From Methylotenera oryzisoli (GTDB taxonomy: Bacteria; Pseudomonadota; Gammaproteobacteria; Burkholderiales; Methylophilaceae): a stretch of 38,410 bases of DNA. The position numbers and the translations under genes were made by a program. The stretch lies in assembly GCA_945872425.1 (NCBI GenBank), contig CAMBZE010000009.1, positions 1 to 38,410 of the forward strand, in the 5' to 3' direction. Numbering within the stretch: position 1 is the first letter of the stretch; every line of letters begins with the position of its first letter. A model generated the notes under the pieces. It was given only the letters and a program-made list of their open reading frames with translations. It did not search any database and was not told where the DNA came from. Positions 24,463 to 35,290 of this stretch are shown in pieces.

Positions 24463-26355
24463 TTAAGTCTTAGCTGTTGACTGCGGCGCCGGTGCCGCAC
24501 TTGCTCCTGATGACCCAGCATCCTGAGTTGGCGGCATTTTGCTTTGCGTAGGTTTAGGCGCACGTACCGGTATGCCTGCCATAATATCTTGGATCTGATC
24601 AGCATCTATCGTTTCGTATTCCATCAAAGCAGCGGTCATCGCTTCCACTTTGTCGCGATTAGCTTCGAGCAATTGACGTGCGATACCATATTGCTCATCT
24701 AAAATTCGACGAATCTCGGCATCCACTTTTTGCTGCGTTGCTTCAGATACGGTTTTAGAACTCATGCTGCCAAAGAAAGAGTCCTGCTCACTGCCCGTAT
24801 AGACCATTGTGCCCAAAGCATCGCTCATGCCATAACGTGTCACCATGTCACGCGCCAACTTGGTGGCACGCTCAAAGTCGTTAGAAGCGCCTGTGGACAT
24901 TTGGTGCATAAAAATCTCTTCAGCAATACGACCGCCAAACAAAATTGAAATCTCTTCCAACATTTTGTCTTTGTAATTGCTGATACGGTCAAACTCAGGC
25001 AATTGCCATGTCAGTCCTAACGCCCACCCGCGTGGCATGATAGTGACTTTATGCACTGGGTCAGCTTTAGGCAATAATTCAGCGACCACCGCGTGACCTG
25101 ACTCATGGTATGCCGTGCTGCGACGCTCCTCATCTCGCATCACCATGGATTTACGCTCTGGCCCCATGAATATTTTATCTTTTGCATCTTCAAAATCCTG
25201 CATATCCACGGTGCGCTTGTTACGACGCGCGGCAAACAAAGCCGCCTCATTCACCAGATTGGCTAAATCAGCACCGCTAAAGCCGGGGGTACCGCGCGCC
25301 AAAATGTCAGCCTTCACATCTGCATCAATAGGGACCTTGCGCATGTGCACCAACAAAATTTGTTCGCGACCTTTAATATCAGGTAAACCTACCATCACCT
25401 GACGGTCAAAGCGACCTGGGCGCAGTAAAGCCTTGTCCAGCACATCCGCCCTGTTGGTTGCGGCAATCACAATTACGCCTGAATTGGCTTCAAAACCGTC
25501 CATCTCTACCAACATCTGGTTAAGGGTTTGTTCGCGCTCGTCATTACCACCACCGGTACCCGCGCCACGACTACGACCAACCGCATCAATTTCATCAATA
25601 AAAATAATGCATGGTGAATTCTTTTTGGCCGTTTCAAACATATCACGCACACGTGAAGCACCAACACCGACAAACATTTCAACAAAGTCAGATCCTGAAA
25701 TGGTAAAAAATGGTACTTTAGCCTCACCGGCAATGGCACGCGCCAACAAAGTTTTCCCTGTACCAGGAGGACCCACCATTAAAACGCCACGCGGAATGCG
25801 GCCACCTAATTTCTGGAACTTTCCAGGATCGCGCAAGAACTCAACCAGCTCAAATACCTCTTCTTTCGCCTCGTCACATCCAGCGACATCGGCAAACGTT
25901 GTTTGGTTATTACCTTCATCCAATTGGCGCGCTTTGCTTTTGCCAAACGAGAACGGACCACCACCTTTGCCGCCGCCTTGCATTTGGCGCATAAAGAATA
26001 TCCACACCCCAATCAGCAAAATCATAGGGAACCAGGAAACAAAAATACTCATGAGGAATGACTGTTCCTCATCCGGCTTAGATTCAACCGCCACGTTATA
26101 TTTAAGCAGATCGGACACTAACCACGGGTCTGATGGGGCATAGGAGGTGAATTTCTTGCCATCTTGCGTGGTTCCGCGCAACACACGACCATCAATTTGC
26201 ACCTTGGCAACGCGGCCGTCTTTAACTTCCTGTATAAATTGTGAATACACAATCTGATTGTCAGCGCTGCTCTTAACGCCAGATAAATTGAAAACTGCCA
26301 TCAGCGCCATGGCAATGGCCAGCCAAATGGCGATATTCTTGAAAACGTTGTTCAA
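24463..26355 (-). CDS. ftsH: ATP-dependent zinc metalloprotease FtsH
   Basis: FtsH is the essential membrane-bound AAA+ protease that degrades misfolded membrane proteins and short-lived regulators. The 630-residue chain has helices at about 5-24 and 103-122 around a periplasmic domain. The AAA module has Walker A GPPGTGKT (195-202), Walker B IIFIDE (250-255), the pore motif around F-V-E-M-F-V-G (223-229) and the second region of homology ([20 protein letters not shown]). The zinc protease has HESGH (417-421) with the third ligand Asp493. The tail after ~595 is Pro/Ala/Ser-rich. It follows rlmE after 59 bp, the common ftsJ-ftsH pairing. Confidence 0.97.
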   Translation of the reverse strand: MNNVFKNIAIWLAIAMALMAVFNLSGVKSSADNQIVYSQFIQEVKDGRVAKVQIDGRVLRGTTQDGKKFTSYAPSDPWLVSDLLKYNVAVESKPDEEQSFLMSIFVSWFPMILLIGVWIFFMRQMQGGGKGGGPFSFGKSKARQLDEGNNQTTFADVAGCDEAKEEVFELVEFLRDPGKFQKLGGRIPRGVLMVGPPGTGKTLLARAIAGEAKVPFFTISGSDFVEMFVGVGASRVRDMFETAKKNSPCIIFIDEIDAVGRSRGAGTGGGNDEREQTLNQMLVEMDGFEANSGVIVIAATNRADVLDKALLRPGRFDRQVMVGLPDIKGREQILLVHMRKVPIDADVKADILARGTPGFSGADLANLVNEAALFAARRNKRTVDMQDFEDAKDKIFMGPERKSMVMRDEERRSTAYHESGHAVVAELLPKADPVHKVTIMPRGWALGLTWQLPEFDRISNYKDKMLEEISILFGGRIAEEIFMHQMSTGASNDFERATKLARDMVTRYGMSDALGTMVYTGSEQDSFFGSMSSKTVSEATQQKVDAEIRRILDEQYGIARQLLEANRDKVEAMTAALMEYETIDADQIQDIMAGIPVRAPKPTQSKMPPTQDAGSSGASAAPAPQSTAKT

Positions 26356-26414
26356 AATTTCGTTCCTTTTATCAACGACTAAATACTTTTGCTATGCGTA
26401 GCTTAACCCAAGTT

Positions 26415-27035
26415 CTAGGATTTTCGCCCGATACCCAATAAATAAACTTCGCTGCTTCTATCGCGTGAAGCTTTAGGTTTACGTGTCACCACTTTATCAA
26501 ACATTTGACGCATATTTTGTAAAATTTCTTCAAAACCTGCGCCTATGAATACTTTAACCAGAAAACTACCGCTTGGTTTTAGCCACTCCCGACTAAACTC
26601 CAATGCCAACTCAGTTAAGTAGGCTGCACCGGCCTGATCCACATCTTTAACACCACTGATATTGGGCGCCATATCCGCAATTACAAGGTCAACCTGGAGA
26701 TTATTTAATCTTTCCTCTAACCGCCTTAACACCGATTCTTCACGAAAGTCACCTTGTATGAAAGTCACGCCACCGATTGGCGGCATGTCTAATATATCCA
26801 GCGCAATGACTTTCCCCTGCCCTTTCAGGCGTTGCACTGCTACCTGCGACCAACTGCCGGGGGCGGAGCCTAAGTCCACAATCGTCATACCCGGCTTGAT
26901 GAGCTTATCTTTGTCATCAATCTCCATCAGCTTATAGGCCGCGCGCGCGCGATAACCTTCTTTTTGTGCAAGTTTTACATAAGGATCATTCAGGTGCTCT
27001 TGCATCCAGGCTTTACTGGTACGGCTAGGCTTCAT
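26415..27035 (-). CDS. rlmE: 23S rRNA 2'-O-methyltransferase RlmE (FtsJ)
   Basis: RlmE methylates the ribose of U2552 in the A loop of 23S rRNA, a late step of 50S assembly. The 206 residues contain [13 protein letters not shown], the SAM motif [14 protein letters not shown], the catalytic K-D-K-E tetrad (Lys in RAAYKL, Asp in VIADMAPN, Lys in FLVKVF, Glu in SSEVYLLG) and the [12 protein letters not shown] segment near the end. It is divergent from yhbY, 66 bp apart, as in many proteobacteria, and leads into ftsH. Confidence 0.96.
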   Translation of the reverse strand: MKPSRTSKAWMQEHLNDPYVKLAQKEGYRARAAYKLMEIDDKDKLIKPGMTIVDLGSAPGSWSQVAVQRLKGQGKVIALDILDMPPIGGVTFIQGDFREESVLRRLEERLNNLQVDLVIADMAPNISGVKDVDQAGAAYLTELALEFSREWLKPSGSFLVKVFIGAGFEEILQNMRQMFDKVVTRKPKASRDRSSEVYLLGIGRKS

Positions 27036-27101
27036 AGCGTACCCTCAAATAAAAGTGTGCTTCGTGTTAAAATAAGCAATTATTTAATCCTGTAAGAAAA
27101 T

Positions 27102-27410
27102 ATGAAACTAAGCACCAAACAAATTGCACATCTACGTGGCCTTGCACACAACCTGAATCCCGTAGTAATGATAGGCAACAGCGGACTCACCGAGAACGTC
27201 ATGAAAGAGATTGAGCTTAACTTAAATGCACATGAACTCATTAAAGTACAGGTTGCCGGTGATGATCGCGATGCGCGCAAAGCGATTTTTGAAGAAATCT
27301 GCAATAAAACCAATGCCATTGCAGTACACCACATTGGCAAACAACTGGTATTTTATCGCTCAAGCAGCACAGTAAAAGAAAGTGCTAAAGTTGTAATACC
27401 CAAGCTTTAA
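27102..27410 (+). CDS. yhbY: YhbY-family CRM-domain RNA-binding protein
   Basis: The 102-residue protein is one CRM domain (KH-like fold). KQIAHLRGLAHNLNPVVMIGNSGLTENVM contains the GNSG form of the GxxG RNA-binding loop, and NAHELIKVQVAGDDRDARK follows. E. coli YhbY binds precursors of the large ribosomal subunit. Its divergent position beside rlmE, another 50S maturation factor, is the usual one. The C-terminal ~15 residues are a short basic extension. Confidence 0.92.
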   Translation: MKLSTKQIAHLRGLAHNLNPVVMIGNSGLTENVMKEIELNLNAHELIKVQVAGDDRDARKAIFEEICNKTNAIAVHHIGKQLVFYRSSSTVKESAKVVIPKL

Positions 27411-27437
27411 GACTGATTAAGTGGGCTTCTCAATAGA

Positions 27438-27875
27438 TTATCGCGCCTTCAACACCATAACAATCGCCAGCAAGCACTCAAATAAATAAGCAATACTGGC
27501 GATGCCGTGCCAAGTCTTAAATCGGTCTGCAAATACACTTTGCATTACATCTGCCGGTAGCGCCTGCGCTTTCAGGCCTTCTAAAATATGCTGGACACCA
27601 AAGTGCCCGGCAAACACCAACAACAACATCAAAAATACGACCCAGAAAAACAGTTGCTTTAATGCCGGCGTACCAAATTGTACTAAGCGGACAATAAGCA
27701 GATAAAACGCACTGGCTAAACCAATGTAACTCACTACAGTAAATAGTTTGCCAGCAAGCATGCCCGCTAACTGCTTATCTTGCAAGCTATCGAATAGTAC
27801 ATAGGCGCTGATGCCGGTAGCCCACAAGGCACCAGCCCATAATGCGATGATAATCAGTGATAATCTATTAGCCAT
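27438..27875 (-). CDS. DUF4149 membrane protein
   Basis: The 145-residue protein has four hydrophobic helices (about 5-27, 43-65, 74-98, 122-144) and few charged residues. The pattern resembles DUF4149 proteins, which often lie beside greA and yhbY in betaproteobacteria. No catalytic motif is visible and the function is unknown. It is 25 bp downstream of greA on the same strand, so likely cotranscribed. It converges with yhbY, with no terminator between them. Confidence 0.75.
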   Translation of the reverse strand: MANRLSLIIIALWAGALWATGISAYVLFDSLQDKQLAGMLAGKLFTVVSYIGLASAFYLLIVRLVQFGTPALKQLFFWVVFLMLLLVFAGHFGVQHILEGLKAQALPADVMQSVFADRFKTWHGIASIAYLFECLLAIVMVLKAR

Positions 27876-27900
27876 AACCGTATACTAAACCAAACTTTAG

Positions 27901-28383
27901 TTAAATATATGCAACATCAAGCACTTCGTACTCTTTAATGCCACCAGGCGCGGCAACTTCTGCTATATCACCGACTGATTTGCCAATCAAACCACGTGCA
28001 ATCGGTGAGCCTACCGAGATTTTACCGTTTTTAATATCGGCTTCATCTTCACCCACAATTTGATAGGTTTTGTTATCGCCTGAATCCAAATCTTCAATAT
28101 TGACCGTTGCGCCGAATACTACCCGACCATCCGCATTCAATGTTCGTGGATCAATAACTTGCAAATTAGACAGCTTGGCTTCCACTTCGTTAATACGACC
28201 CTCAATAAAGCTTTGACGCTCTTTTGCCGCTTCATACTCTGCATTTTCAGACAAATCACCTTGTGCGCGTGCTTCAGCAATCGCTTGAATAATGTGGGGT
28301 CTATCGATACTGCGTAAACGTAATAACTCTTCTTTTAGCAACTCTGCACCACGCACAGTTACTGGAATTTGACTCACTGCCAT
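27901..28383 (-). CDS. greA: Transcript cleavage factor GreA
   Basis: GreA rescues backtracked RNA polymerase by stimulating cleavage of the RNA 3' end. The 160-residue protein has the N-terminal coiled coil with the conserved acidic tip ([17 protein letters not shown], Asp and Glu at the tip) and the C-terminal FKBP-like domain ([33 protein letters not shown]). It follows carB, but a terminator with a wobble pair specific to this strand separates them, so greA probably has its own promoter or depends on readthrough. Confidence 0.96.
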   Translation of the reverse strand: MAVSQIPVTVRGAELLKEELLRLRSIDRPHIIQAIAEARAQGDLSENAEYEAAKERQSFIEGRINEVEAKLSNLQVIDPRTLNADGRVVFGATVNIEDLDSGDNKTYQIVGEDEADIKNGKISVGSPIARGLIGKSVGDIAEVAAPGGIKEYEVLDVAYI

Positions 28384-28407
28384 ACAACTTTCCTTATACT
28401 AAAAAAC

Positions 28408-28438
28408 AAAACCACACTCGAAAAATGAGCGTGGTTTT
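28408..28438 (-). terminator. Terminator after carB
   Basis: On the minus strand the arms AAAACCACGCTC and GAGTGTGGTTTT pair over 12 bp, with a G-U wobble that would be an A-C mismatch on the other strand. This tells that the minus-strand RNA is the selected one. The 3' arm leads into a T-rich tract. It lies 36 bp after the carB stop. Confidence 0.88.
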
Positions 28439-28473
28439 TAATAAAACTAAATTTGAATTAGGCTTAGTTTATT

Positions 28474-31400
28474 TTAAGCCAGTTGTTTATGCAAGCTCTG
28501 CAATGATTCCACTTGCAGTTCCTGCATATGCGCCATACCAACACATGCGGCTTTTGCACCTGCAATCGTAGTGTAATAAGTCACTTTGTTCTGCAGCGCA
28601 CTACGGCGGATTTCATAGGAGTCTGCTACAGCGCGTTTATCTTCGGTCACATTCACAATAAAGCTGATATCACCATTTTTGATCATATCTACAATATGCG
28701 GCCGCCCTTCGGCCACTTTATTCACCGCTTGTACGGTTAAGCCGATTTCCGTCAATGCTGCTGCAGTGCCTTTGGTCGCCACCAAATCAAACCCTAAGCG
28801 GCGTAATTGTTGTGCAATTTCAACCACTTTTGAGTAGTCTTCCTTACGCACGCTGATAAAGGCCCTACCGCCTTCTGGCAACTTGGCAGAAGCGCCAAGC
28901 TGCGACTTCAGGAATGCCTCGGCAAATGTACCGCCTACGCCCATCACCTCTCCTGTGGACTTCATTTCAGGACCTAAAATCGTATCTACCCCCGGAAACT
29001 TGATGAAAGGGAATACCGCCTCTTTCACTGAGTAGAACGGTGGAATAATCTCACGTGTTACCTGTTGTGATTTGAGCGATTGTCCAACCATGCAACGTGC
29101 AGCCACTTTTGCCAACTGCAAACCACAGGCTTTCGATACAAACGGCACGGTACGTGAGGCACGTGGATTCACTTCAAGCACATATACGGTTTCACCTTGA
29201 ATGGCGAACTGTACGTTCATTAAACCGACCACACCCAGCGCTTTTGCCATTTGCTTGGTTTGCACGCGCAGTTCATCCTGCAACTTGGCTGACAAACTAT
29301 AAGGCGGTAGCGAACATGCGGAGTCACCTGAGTGAACCCCCGCTTGTTCAACGTGCTCCATGATGCCACCGATAACCACATCACCCGCGCTGTCACACAG
29401 CGCATCTACATCCACCTCCAGCGCATCGTTCAAGAATCGATCCAACAACACTGGCGATTCATTTGAAACTTTTACCGCTTCACGCATGTAGCGCTCTAGC
29501 TGACTTTGCTCCTGCACAATCTCCATCGCGCGACCGCCCAGCACGTAGCTAGGACGAACCACTAATGGATAACCAATTTCCAGCGCTAGACGAATGGCTT
29601 CTTCCGGCGTTCTGGCAGTGCGGTTTGGTGGTTGTTTTAACCCTAACTCTTGTAGCATTTTCTGGAAACGTTCACGGTCTTCAGCCTTATCAATCGCATC
29701 CGGTGTCGTACCAATAATGGGCACACCCGCTTTTTCCAAATCACGTGCCAACTTAAGTGGTGTTTGACCACCGTATTGCACAATCACGCCCACCGGTTTC
29801 TCCAGTGCCACAATTTCCAATACATCTTCAAGGGTCACTGGTTCGAAATACAAGCGGTCCGACGTGTCGTAATCAGTTGAAACAGTTTCAGGATTGCAAT
29901 TAACCATGATAGTTTCATAGCCATCTTCACGCATCGCAATCGCTGCATGCACGCAGCAATAATCAAACTCAATGCCTTGACCAATACGATTCGGCCCGCC
30001 ACCCAGCACCATGATTTTCTTTTTGTTAGTAGGCTGCGCTTCGCATTCTTCTTCGTAGGTTGAATACATATACGCCGTGTTAGTCGCAAACTCGGCCGCG
30101 CAAGTATCCACGCGCTTATATACCGGACGCACATTCAACGCTTGGCGATAGGCGCGCACAGCATGCTGATCCGTATCCAGCAACTTGGCTAAACGTCGAT
30201 CTGAGAAGCCGCGACGTTTTAATTGCAACAAAGCAGTCTTATCCAAATCAGCGATATGTTTGCCTTTTAATGCCTGCTCCCGATCAATAATATCTTTAAT
30301 TTGCACCAGAAACCAAGTGTCAATTTTTGAAATATCAAATACTTCAGCTACGCTCAAACCCATTCTAAAGGCATCACCCACATACCAGATGCGCTCAGGA
30401 CCAGGCACACCAATCTCTCTAGTAATGGTGTCCATGTCTGTGGCTTTCTCATCCAGGCCATCCACACCAACCTCAAGACCGCGCAGGGCTTTTTGAAACG
30501 ACTCTTGGAAAGTACGGCCAATGGCCATCACCTCACCAACAGACTTCATCTGTGTGGTTAAGCGCGAGTCTGCCTGTGGAAATTTCTCAAAAGCAAATCT
30601 GGGGATTTTGGTAACAACGTAATCAATGCTTGGCTCAAACGACACAGGAGTCGCGCCACCGGTAATTTCATTGCGCAACTCATCCAAGGTAAAGCCTACC
30701 GCCAGCTTGGCTGCCACTTTAGCAATTGGGAAGCCGGTCGCCTTTGAAGCGAGTGCAGATGAACGCGACACGCGCGGGTTCATCTCAATCACAATCATAC
30801 GGCCATCGTCAGGATTGATAGCGAACTGCACATTTGAACCACCCGTATCCACACCGATTTCACGCAATACGGCCAATGAGGCATTACGCATGATTTGATA
30901 TTCTTTATCAGTCAATGTTTGTGCAGGCGCAACGGTAATCGAGTCCCCCGTATGCACACCCATTGGATCCAGGTTCTCAATCGAGCAAATAATAATGCAA
31001 TTGTCCGCAGAGTCGCGCACCACTTCCATCTCGTATTCTTTCCAACCAAGCAATGATTCTTCAATCAATAACTCGCTGGTGGGCGAAGCATCCAAACCAC
31101 GCTCACAGATGGTGATAAATTCTTCACGGTTATACGCAATACCGCCGCCACTACCGCCCATGGTGAATGATGGACGAATGATTGCAGGATAACCAATCGT
31201 TGCTTGCACTTGCAAGGCTTCTTCCATGCTATGCGCCACGGCTGATCTGGCTGAACCCAGACCAATCTTCGTCATTGCATCTTTGAATTTTTGACGGTCT
31301 TCAGCTTTATCAATCGCCTCTTTTGAAGCACCAATCAGCTCAACGTTATATTTTGCCAGTACGCCGTGTTTATCCAGATCCAGCGCACAGTTCAAAGCAG

Positions 31401-31680
31401 TTTGCCCGCCCATGGTCGGCAACAAAGCATCCGGACGCTCTTTTTCGATGATTTTCTCAACGACCTGCCAAGTGACCGGCTCGATGTAGGTCGCATCCGC
31501 CATCTCAGGGTCGGTCATGATGGTAGCAGGGTTAGAGTTCACTAGGACTACACGGTAACCTTCTTCACGCAGGGCTTTACAGGCCTGTGCGCCAGAATAA
31601 TCAAACTCGCAAGCTTGCCCAATCACAATCGGACCTGCGCCGATGATTAAAATACTTTTAATGTCTGTACGTTTTGCCAT
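28474..31680 (-). CDS. carB: Carbamoyl-phosphate synthase large subunit CarB
   Basis: CarB makes carbamoyl phosphate from bicarbonate, ammonia (from CarA) and two ATP, for pyrimidines and arginine. The 1068 residues contain two homologous ATP-grasp halves: [21 protein letters not shown] near residue 11 and [18 protein letters not shown] near 560. An oligomerisation domain joins them. The C-terminal MGS-like allosteric domain starts at about residue 935 ([21 protein letters not shown]). The start ATG shares one base with the carA stop (TAATG), so the pair is translationally coupled. Confidence 0.97.
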   Translation of the reverse strand: MAKRTDIKSILIIGAGPIVIGQACEFDYSGAQACKALREEGYRVVLVNSNPATIMTDPEMADATYIEPVTWQVVEKIIEKERPDALLPTMGGQTALNCALDLDKHGVLAKYNVELIGASKEAIDKAEDRQKFKDAMTKIGLGSARSAVAHSMEEALQVQATIGYPAIIRPSFTMGGSGGGIAYNREEFITICERGLDASPTSELLIEESLLGWKEYEMEVVRDSADNCIIICSIENLDPMGVHTGDSITVAPAQTLTDKEYQIMRNASLAVLREIGVDTGGSNVQFAINPDDGRMIVIEMNPRVSRSSALASKATGFPIAKVAAKLAVGFTLDELRNEITGGATPVSFEPSIDYVVTKIPRFAFEKFPQADSRLTTQMKSVGEVMAIGRTFQESFQKALRGLEVGVDGLDEKATDMDTITREIGVPGPERIWYVGDAFRMGLSVAEVFDISKIDTWFLVQIKDIIDREQALKGKHIADLDKTALLQLKRRGFSDRRLAKLLDTDQHAVRAYRQALNVRPVYKRVDTCAAEFATNTAYMYSTYEEECEAQPTNKKKIMVLGGGPNRIGQGIEFDYCCVHAAIAMREDGYETIMVNCNPETVSTDYDTSDRLYFEPVTLEDVLEIVALEKPVGVIVQYGGQTPLKLARDLEKAGVPIIGTTPDAIDKAEDRERFQKMLQELGLKQPPNRTARTPEEAIRLALEIGYPLVVRPSYVLGGRAMEIVQEQSQLERYMREAVKVSNESPVLLDRFLNDALEVDVDALCDSAGDVVIGGIMEHVEQAGVHSGDSACSLPPYSLSAKLQDELRVQTKQMAKALGVVGLMNVQFAIQGETVYVLEVNPRASRTVPFVSKACGLQLAKVAARCMVGQSLKSQQVTREIIPPFYSVKEAVFPFIKFPGVDTILGPEMKSTGEVMGVGGTFAEAFLKSQLGASAKLPEGGRAFISVRKEDYSKVVEIAQQLRRLGFDLVATKGTAAALTEIGLTVQAVNKVAEGRPHIVDMIKNGDISFIVNVTEDKRAVADSYEIRRSALQNKVTYYTTIAGAKAACVGMAHMQELQVESLQSLHKQLA

Positions 31681-32843
31681 TAGCCAGCCTTTCTTTCTTC
31701 TGTCTTGCCTGCTTGCATCATGCTAATGAAGCGATCAAACAAATAACTCATTTCTGTAGGGCCAGGACTTGCCTCTGGGTGACCTTGGAAACTAAACGCA
31801 GGCTTATCTGTACGTGCAATACCTTGCAAACTGCCATCAAACAGGGAGGTATGTGTCACCTTCACATTGGCAGGCAGACTTTCTGCATCCACAGCAAAGC
31901 CATGGTTTTGACTCGTGATATACACACGCTTGGTTTCAACATCCTGTACCGGATGATTTGCACCATGATGACCAAACTTCATTTTTAGTGTTTTTGCACC
32001 AGAAGCGAGCGCCAATAACTGATGTCCTAGGCAAATACCGAACGTCGGCACGCCTTTATCAACAATGGTTTTTATTGCCGCAATTGCGTAATCGCACGGC
32101 TGCGGGTCACCGGGACCATTTGATAAAAATACACCATCAGGATTAAGTGCTAACGCTTCTTCTGCGGTTGCTTGTGCAGGCAACACAGTGACCTTGCAGC
32201 CACGTGAAACCAACATGCGCAGAATGTTACGTTTAACACCGTAATCATAGGCAACGACATGGAATTTTTCGGTGGGCGCTTTTGTAAACCCCTGACCTAA
32301 CGCCCACTCACCTTCTGTGAATGCATAAGGTTTATCGCACGTCACTACTTTAGCTAAATCCATTCCATTCAAGCCAGGGAAGCCGGCAATCGCGCTAGTC
32401 GCCAATGACAACGCTTTAGCTTCATCCGCCTCACCAGCCACAATAACTCCTGTTTGCGCACCTTTTTCGCGCAAAATTCGTGTGAGTTTGCGCGTATCAA
32501 TATCGGCAATTGCAACAACATTGTTAGCAACCAAGTATTCAGACAAAGACTGAGTATTTCTAAAATTACTATGCGCCAGTGGCAAGTCTCGAACAATCAA
32601 ACCGCTTGCGTAAACCTTGCCAGACTCAACGTCTTCGGCATTCACCCCGTAATTACCAATATGCGGGTAAGTAAGCGTCACGATTTGTTTGGTATAAGAA
32701 GGGTCTGTCAGTATTTCTTGATAGCCGGTCATGGAAGTATTAAACACAACCTCGGCTGCAGCATGCCCGGAAGCCCCAATTGACATGCCACGAAACACGG
32801 TTCCATCTGCTAGTACGAGTATGGCGGGCAGGCTTTGTGACAC
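31680..32843 (-). CDS. carA: Carbamoyl-phosphate synthase small subunit CarA
   Basis: CarA is the glutaminase that feeds ammonia to CarB. I choose the GTG at 32843 because AAGGAG lies at the right distance upstream; it gives 387 residues starting [14 protein letters not shown], while the longer frame from 32915 covers the leader. The N-terminal CarA domain ([16 protein letters not shown]) precedes the class I amidotransferase domain, with nucleophile Cys in [15 protein letters not shown] and His/Glu in [10 protein letters not shown]. Promoter and a leader hairpin are visible upstream. Confidence 0.95.
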   Translation of the reverse strand: MSQSLPAILVLADGTVFRGMSIGASGHAAAEVVFNTSMTGYQEILTDPSYTKQIVTLTYPHIGNYGVNAEDVESGKVYASGLIVRDLPLAHSNFRNTQSLSEYLVANNVVAIADIDTRKLTRILREKGAQTGVIVAGEADEAKALSLATSAIAGFPGLNGMDLAKVVTCDKPYAFTEGEWALGQGFTKAPTEKFHVVAYDYGVKRNILRMLVSRGCKVTVLPAQATAEEALALNPDGVFLSNGPGDPQPCDYAIAAIKTIVDKGVPTFGICLGHQLLALASGAKTLKMKFGHHGANHPVQDVETKRVYITSQNHGFAVDAESLPANVKVTHTSLFDGSLQGIARTDKPAFSFQGHPEASPGPTEMSYLFDRFISMMQAGKTEERKAG

Positions 32844-32914
32844 AGCAACTCCTTGTTTTGCAACGTTAATGTTTAAAATCTTTAAGTCCATCATGAACAG
32901 ATGGCAGATATGCA

Positions 32915-32947
32915 AAACGGGAGGAGCTTTGTATACTCTTCCCGTTT
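32915..32947 (-). promoter_or_regulatory. Leader hairpin at the 5' end of the carAB transcript
   Basis: Arms 32915-32926 and 32936-32947 form a 12-bp stem with one wobble and a 9-base loop. It begins about six bases after the predicted transcription start (near 32953). Only four T follow on the minus strand, so it is weak as a terminator. It may stabilise the mRNA, act as an attenuator, or end dapB readthrough. Confidence 0.5.
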
Positions 32948-32959
32948 CAGAATTGACGA

Positions 32960-32988
32960 ATTATAGCGAAAAAAAAGCGGCTAATCAA
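32960..32988 (-). promoter_or_regulatory. Promoter of carAB
   Basis: On the minus strand: TTGATT (32988-32983), a 17-bp spacer containing a run of eight T, and a perfect TATAAT (32965-32960). The start would fall near 32953, leaving a leader of about 110 nt before the carA GTG. Confidence 0.65.
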
Positions 32989-33053
32989 TGTTAACGTTGC
33001 ATTTGCATCATCTACTTATCATGAACTTTTGCCAACTTCACTTCTTGCAAATG

Positions 33054-33863
33054 TTAACGCAGAGATAAAACGTCTTGCATGTCAAACAGGCCGGATTTTT
33101 TACCTGCCAAGAATTTGGCTGCACGTAACGCGCCAACTGCAAAAGTTGCGCGACTGCTGGCTTTATGTGTGATTTCCACACGCTCACCAATCCCTGCGAA
33201 CACTACCGTATGGTCACCCACAACATCGCCGCCACGTAGCGTGGCAAAGCCTATTTTGCCTGCCTCACGCTCACCGGTAACGCCTTCACGCGCATAAATG
33301 GCGCAATCTGCCAGATTCTGCCCTAAGCCTTTTGCCGCCGCCTCGCCTAAACGCAGCGCCGTGCCCGATGGCGCATCCACCTTGTAACGATGATGCATCT
33401 CTACCACTTCAACATCATAGCCATCGTTCAGAACTTTGGCAGCCTGCTCCACAAGGTTAATCAAGAGCGTCACGCCTACGCTCATGTTAGGCGCAAACAC
33501 GATAGGAATATGCTTTGATGCCGCTTCAATAGCAAGCTTCTCTTCAGTAGAAAAACCTGTTGTGCCAATCACCAAAGCAACTTTAGCTTGCTGACATGCC
33601 TCCAGATAAACCATGCTGGCTTCTGGACGCGTAAAATCTACCAACACGTCCGCATTTTTTAATGCCGCGTTGATATCAGCGACCACTTTAACGCCTGACA
33701 ATTTACCAAATTGCTCACCGGCATCACGTCCCAAGTGAAGATTGTCAGCTCTATCCAATGCCCCGTGAAGCGTCAACTCAGCATCCGCAAACACACCTTC
33801 CAGCAGGGCGTGACCCATACGACCGGAACAGCCGGCAATGACTACCTTCAATGGATTAACCAT
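33054..33863 (-). CDS. dapB: 4-hydroxy-tetrahydrodipicolinate reductase DapB
   Basis: DapB reduces HTPA to tetrahydrodipicolinate in the lysine/diaminopimelate pathway. From the ATG at 33863 it has 269 residues, normal length; the frame upstream begins only at a TTG and has no family support. The nucleotide loop is VVIAGCSGRMGHALLEG. The catalytic signature is EMHHRYKVDAPSGTALRLGEAAA with the His-His pair and Lys, and GTTGFSTEEK and FAPNMSVGV are also present. It lies between bamE and carA, the frequent bamE/dapB/carA order. Confidence 0.95.
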   Translation of the reverse strand: MVNPLKVVIAGCSGRMGHALLEGVFADAELTLHGALDRADNLHLGRDAGEQFGKLSGVKVVADINAALKNADVLVDFTRPEASMVYLEACQQAKVALVIGTTGFSTEEKLAIEAASKHIPIVFAPNMSVGVTLLINLVEQAAKVLNDGYDVEVVEMHHRYKVDAPSGTALRLGEAAAKGLGQNLADCAIYAREGVTGEREAGKIGFATLRGGDVVGDHTVVFAGIGERVEITHKASSRATFAVGALRAAKFLAGKKSGLFDMQDVLSLR

Positions 33864-33947
33864 GTTTTTCAAAACCTGATCCTTCAAAAATATGTGACTT
33901 AAAAATCAACTTTTAGTGACGGCGCAACATTAGCGCGCATAAGAAAA

Positions 33948-34772
33948 TCAAAACCCAATCTTCTCCAACATACTGTCAAAAAATCCCGGTTCACCTTCGG
34001 GTGGCAATTCTTTTGGTTTAGGTGGCTCTTTATTTCCAGCGCGAGGCACCACAACAACAGGTTTAGTCACAGGCTCTACTTTAGGTGCAGCAACCACAGG
34101 ATCGGCCGCCACGGGAGTTTCGCTTGGTAAAACAGGCGATGCCGCTTCTGCGCTAGTCGGCACCTCAACAGGAATAGCCAATATAGATTTAGGCTCTTCT
34201 GTCGGCGGAGTAATATTTTTCGTTACTGGAGCCTCTGGTTTTTTCTGCGCGGCTTCAGCTTTTGCTTTAGCCGAAGCTTCTTTTTCGGCAGCTTCTTTAG
34301 CTAAAGCCGCCTCGTCTTTTTCCCAAAACTTCAATTTACGGAGCAAACCTTTTTCTTCTGGTTTTTTATAGGGCTCAACAACGCGAGTGCCTGCTTCTGC
34401 AGCGGCTCCATCCGGATTTGATTTTTCACTCGTGGCTGGAATAACATCGCCACGCACAGTTTTTAATAGCTCGGTTTCAAAGTCTAAAATCACACGACGC
34501 TGCTCGGTAATTTTACCGCCCTCTCGCATCTGATAAACGTAATCCCAGCGGTTACTATGGAAGCTGTCTTGAATCAGCGGCGTGCCCATGATAAAACGCA
34601 CTTGCGACTTCGTCATGCCAGGACGCAATTGCAACAGCATTTTAGAAGTCACCACATTGCCTTGCTGCACATCCAGCTTGTAGGGCTTCACCGTTGGCAG
34701 CGCCGTGCCGCATGCCGTACATACCAGCGCCAATAAAACAATAAGATAACGTAGAATGGAGAAATAACGCAT
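33948..34772 (-). CDS. bamE: Outer-membrane assembly lipoprotein BamE with long C-terminal extension
   Basis: BamE is a lipoprotein of the BAM complex that inserts outer-membrane beta barrels. Residues 1-22 are a lipoprotein signal with Cys in LVCTACGTA (the lipobox is unusual, with Cys at -3). The SmpA/OmlA domain covers about 28-115: YKLDVQQGNVVTSKMLLQLRPGMTKSQVRFIMGTPLIQD, then W-D-Y-V-Y and RRVILDFE. After it come ~155 extra residues, Lys/Ala/Glu-rich, then Pro/Val-rich, ending in EGEPGFFDSMLEKIGF. E. coli BamE has only 113 residues. Divergent from fur, as usual. Confidence 0.9.
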   Translation of the reverse strand: MRYFSILRYLIVLLALVCTACGTALPTVKPYKLDVQQGNVVTSKMLLQLRPGMTKSQVRFIMGTPLIQDSFHSNRWDYVYQMREGGKITEQRRVILDFETELLKTVRGDVIPATSEKSNPDGAAAEAGTRVVEPYKKPEEKGLLRKLKFWEKDEAALAKEAAEKEASAKAKAEAAQKKPEAPVTKNITPPTEEPKSILAIPVEVPTSAEAASPVLPSETPVAADPVVAAPKVEPVTKPVVVVPRAGNKEPPKPKELPPEGEPGFFDSMLEKIGF

Positions 34773-34860
34773 ATCATGACTTTAATTTGAATTGGCGTTA
34801 ATATACCACGTAGCGTGCGAACCCAAAACATCCCCTTTTGTTAATTGTGAATAATCTGAC

Positions 34861-35286
34861 ATGCAAGATCAAAAAGACTTAAAGAACGCAGGACTTAAGG
34901 CCACTTTGCCGCGACTCAAAGTGCTGAGCTTGTTTGAAAATAGCAAAGAGCGACATTTATCAGCCGAAGATATCTACAAAATCATGATCACCTCTGGCGA
35001 AGATGTGGGTTTAGCCACGGTTTACCGTGTACTCACACAGTTTGAACAGGCCGGTCTATTGATTCGCCACCATTTTGAAAGCGGCAAAGCTGTATTTGAA
35101 CTCAATAGCGGCGGCCATCATGACCATGTGGTATGCATCAAATGCGGTCGTGTCGAAGAATTTTACGACGCAGAAATTGAAAAAAGACAAGAAAGCGCAG
35201 CCGCCAAGCTAGGATTCACCATGCAAGACCACTCTCTGACAATTTATGGCACTTGCGCCAAACAGCCTTGCGTACATAAAAACTAG
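34861..35286 (+). CDS. fur: Ferric uptake regulator Fur
   Basis: Fur is the iron-sensing repressor. The 141 residues form an N-terminal winged helix (LKATLPRLKVLSLFENS...; GLATVYRVLTQFEQAGLLIRHHFESGKAVFEL) and a metal-binding dimerisation domain (GGHHDHVVCIKCGRVEEFYDAEIEK; second Cys pair near the end in GTCAKQPC). The two Cys pairs and the HHDH cluster are the expected structural zinc and regulatory sites. It is divergent from bamE (88 bp), and its 3' end comes within five bases of the convergent recN stop. No clear Fur box is seen in front of it. Confidence 0.95.
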   Translation: MQDQKDLKNAGLKATLPRLKVLSLFENSKERHLSAEDIYKIMITSGEDVGLATVYRVLTQFEQAGLLIRHHFESGKAVFELNSGGHHDHVVCIKCGRVEEFYDAEIEKRQESAAAKLGFTMQDHSLTIYGTCAKQPCVHKN

Positions 35287-35290
35287 CAAA

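Noticed and set aside
25433-26143. A 236-codon open frame antisense to ftsH
   Set aside because: It mirrors the third codon positions of a highly conserved gene, is rich in Ser/Pro/Thr as shadows are, and has no family pattern.
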